From Piscirickettsiaceae bacterium (GTDB lineage: Bacteria > Pseudomonadota > Gammaproteobacteria > Nitrosococcales > Methylophagaceae): DNA of 6,861 nucleotides. The stretch covers positions 1 to 6,861 of the forward strand of contig JABGUA010000080.1 in assembly GCA_018646825.1 (NCBI GenBank), in the 5' to 3' direction. How positions within the stretch are numbered: the stretch's first letter is position 1; every line of letters begins with the position of its first letter. The position numbers and the translations under genes are program-made. Of the stretch, positions 5,459 through 6,861 are shown one piece after another. Under the pieces are notes generated by a model. That model saw nothing but the letters and a program-made list of their open reading frames with translations, ran no database searches and was not told the origin of the DNA.

Positions 5459-6861
5459 ATCAAGCTGAATCCGATATGACGGCGAGTGAGCTATACCGTC
5501 GCCTATTAACTTACGTCAAACCTTACTGGCTTGTTTTTTCTGCAGCCATCCTCGCTATGGCGGTCTTTGCTGCCACCGAGACAGGGTTAGCAGCTATGAT
5601 GAAACCATTACTTGATGGCAGCTTTGTAGATCGTGACCCTGAGGTCATAAAATGGCTACCCATTGGCTTAATTGGTCTATTTATCATCCGTGGTATTGCC
5701 AGCTTTTTCACGTCATATGGGCTCGGTTGGATTGCGCGCAATGTGATCAAAAACCTCAGAACCGAAATGTTTGAACGCATGGTCACATTACCGGCACGGT
5801 TCTATGACCAAAGCACTTCAGGTCAGCTCATGTCAAAAGTCCTCTATGACGTTGAGCAAGTCGCCAATGCAGCGACAGACGCCATTCTGACCATCGTCAG
5901 GGACTCGTTAACCATTCTGGGACTACTCGCTTGGATGATTTATCTCAACGGTTATCTATCGTTAATCATCCTGACCACCGTCCCTATCATTGGTTATATC
6001 GTTTATAAAATCAGTACGCGCTTTCGTAATATCAGCAAAAACATCCAAGACTCCATGGGCGACGTCGGCCATATTTGTAATGAAATTATTGATGGACAAC
6101 GTGAAGTCAAGACATTTGGCAGCCAAGCTTACGAGAATGAACGCTTTGAAAAAGTAAACAAACAAAATCGCCAACAGCGGATGAAAAAAATTGCCACAGA
6201 GGCTATCAGTCAACCCTTAATTCAGCTTATTACTGTATTGGGCCTGGCCATTGTTATTCATTTAGCCACAGTTCCAGAAATGCTTGAACAAATCAGTGTC
6301 GGCAGTTTTATCTCCTTTGTCACTGCCATGTTCATGATTCTGACGCCGTTAAAACGCTTAACGAAAGTCAACTCAAAACTTCAAGCCGGCATAGCAGCAT
6401 CACAAAGTGTCTTCACACTACTCGATCAACAACCTGAACTAGATAGTGGCACCAAGGCCATCGCCCATGCAAAAGGTGAAATTGAATACCGCAATGTCAA
6501 TTTCAGCTACGACGCTGACAAAGGGGTTGTACTCAATAATATTTCACTCCATGTAAAACCGGGGCAAACAGTCGCTTTCGTTGGTCATTCCGGTAGTGGT
6601 AAAACAACATTGGTCAGCCTGTTAGCCCGCTTTTACCAAGTCAACAGCGGTTCCATCAGTATCGACGGAATTGATATTAATGAACTTAGACTCAGCAACC
6701 TGCGTCAACACCTCTCTTTGGTCAATCAACAAGTTATTTTATTTAACGATACAGTTGCCAATAATATTGCCTATGGTCACCAAGAACACATCCCAAACGA
6801 GCGTATTATCGAAGCAGCAAAAGCGGCGCATGCTTGTGACTTTATCGAACGGCTACCACAA
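5455..6861 (+). CDS. msbA: MsbA, lipid A-core flippase (ABC exporter), 3'-truncated
   Basis: MsbA flips lipid A-core across the inner membrane at the expense of ATP, an essential step in lipopolysaccharide export. The frame is open from ATG 5455 to the window end: 469 codons, against 582 residues in E. coli. The N-terminal ABC-exporter membrane domain (about 20-325) includes MMKPLLDGSF and FYDQSTSGQLMSKVLYDVEQ, both strongly MsbA-like. The nucleotide-binding domain shows A-loop Y352, Walker A GHSGSGKTT (377-385) and Q-loop Q425, followed by VILFNDTVANNIAYG. Signature, Walker B and H-loop lie beyond the edge. ATG 5455 overlaps the exbD stop as ATGA and has no clear ribosome site of its own, so coupling is likely. 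A second in-frame ATG at 5476 is a weaker candidate start. lpxK often follows in such loci but cannot be seen here. Confidence 0.95.
   Translation, partial: MNQAESDMTASELYRRLLTYVKPYWLVFSAAILAMAVFAATETGLAAMMKPLLDGSFVDRDPEVIKWLPIGLIGLFIIRGIASFFTSYGLGWIARNVIKNLRTEMFERMVTLPARFYDQSTSGQLMSKVLYDVEQVANAATDAILTIVRDSLTILGLLAWMIYLNGYLSLIILTTVPIIGYIVYKISTRFRNISKNIQDSMGDVGHICNEIIDGQREVKTFGSQAYENERFEKVNKQNRQQRMKKIATEAISQPLIQLITVLGLAIVIHLATVPEMLEQISVGSFISFVTAMFMILTPLKRLTKVNSKLQAGIAASQSVFTLLDQQPELDSGTKAIAHAKGEIEYRNVNFSYDADKGVVLNNISLHVKPGQTVAFVGHSGSGKTTLVSLLARFYQVNSGSISIDGIDINELRLSNLRQHLSLVNQQVILFNDTVANNIAYGHQEHIPNERIIEAAKAAHACDFIERLPQ

Noticed and set aside
5962..6213. Minus-strand open frame with a hydrophobic stretch inside msbA.
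   Set aside because: It is antisense to the MsbA membrane domain, so hydrophobic residues on the opposite strand are expected; it has no ribosome site or family resemblance.
6583..6609. Walker A of MsbA reads GHSGSGKTT rather than the E. coli GRSGSGKST.
   Set aside because: Both changes are at positions that vary freely among functional ABC proteins, and the essential Gly and Lys residues are present.

Overview
This looks like an ordinary chromosomal core-gene window from a moderately AT-rich gammaproteobacterium. It carries the outer-membrane lipoprotein release genes (lol), a DUF2062 gene, comEC, an exbB/exbD pair and msbA. As I recall, much of this order is shared by Pseudomonas and other non-enteric gammaproteobacteria. 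The genus cannot be fixed from sequence alone. A Methylophaga-like or related aquatic lineage would fit, but that is a guess.

Layout. Positions 1-1506 (+) hold the 3' part of a Lol permease gene that overlaps lolD. The permease mixes LolC-like and LolE-like sequence, and no second permease follows lolD, so it may be a LolF-type permease. Positions 1509-2027 (-) hold a DUF2062 membrane protein that converges on lolD with a 2-bp gap. Positions 2072-4344 (+) hold comEC, the inner-membrane channel for DNA uptake. It is broken after codon 74 by what looks like loss of one A from a short A run. This leaves a 77-codon N-terminal piece and a 680-codon piece whose GTG start overlaps the first stop codon. 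Positions 4401-6861 (+) hold exbB, exbD and msbA, joined by GTGA and ATGA overlaps. msbA runs off the right edge after its Walker A and Q-loop.

How the genes relate. Most act at the cell envelope. Lol proteins extract lipoproteins from the inner membrane, MsbA flips lipid A-core, and ExbB/ExbD form a proton-driven energiser whose partner is not visible here. ComEC is the exception, belonging to competence.

The most notable points are the comEC frameshift, a His-to-Pro change in its C-terminal HHGS-type motif, an 8-A slippery-type tract in the same gene, and the hybrid Lol permease. I see no mobile element, CRISPR array, tRNA or rRNA, and no clear intrinsic terminator. All gaps between genes are under 60 bp. 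I found no convincing new multi-gene system.
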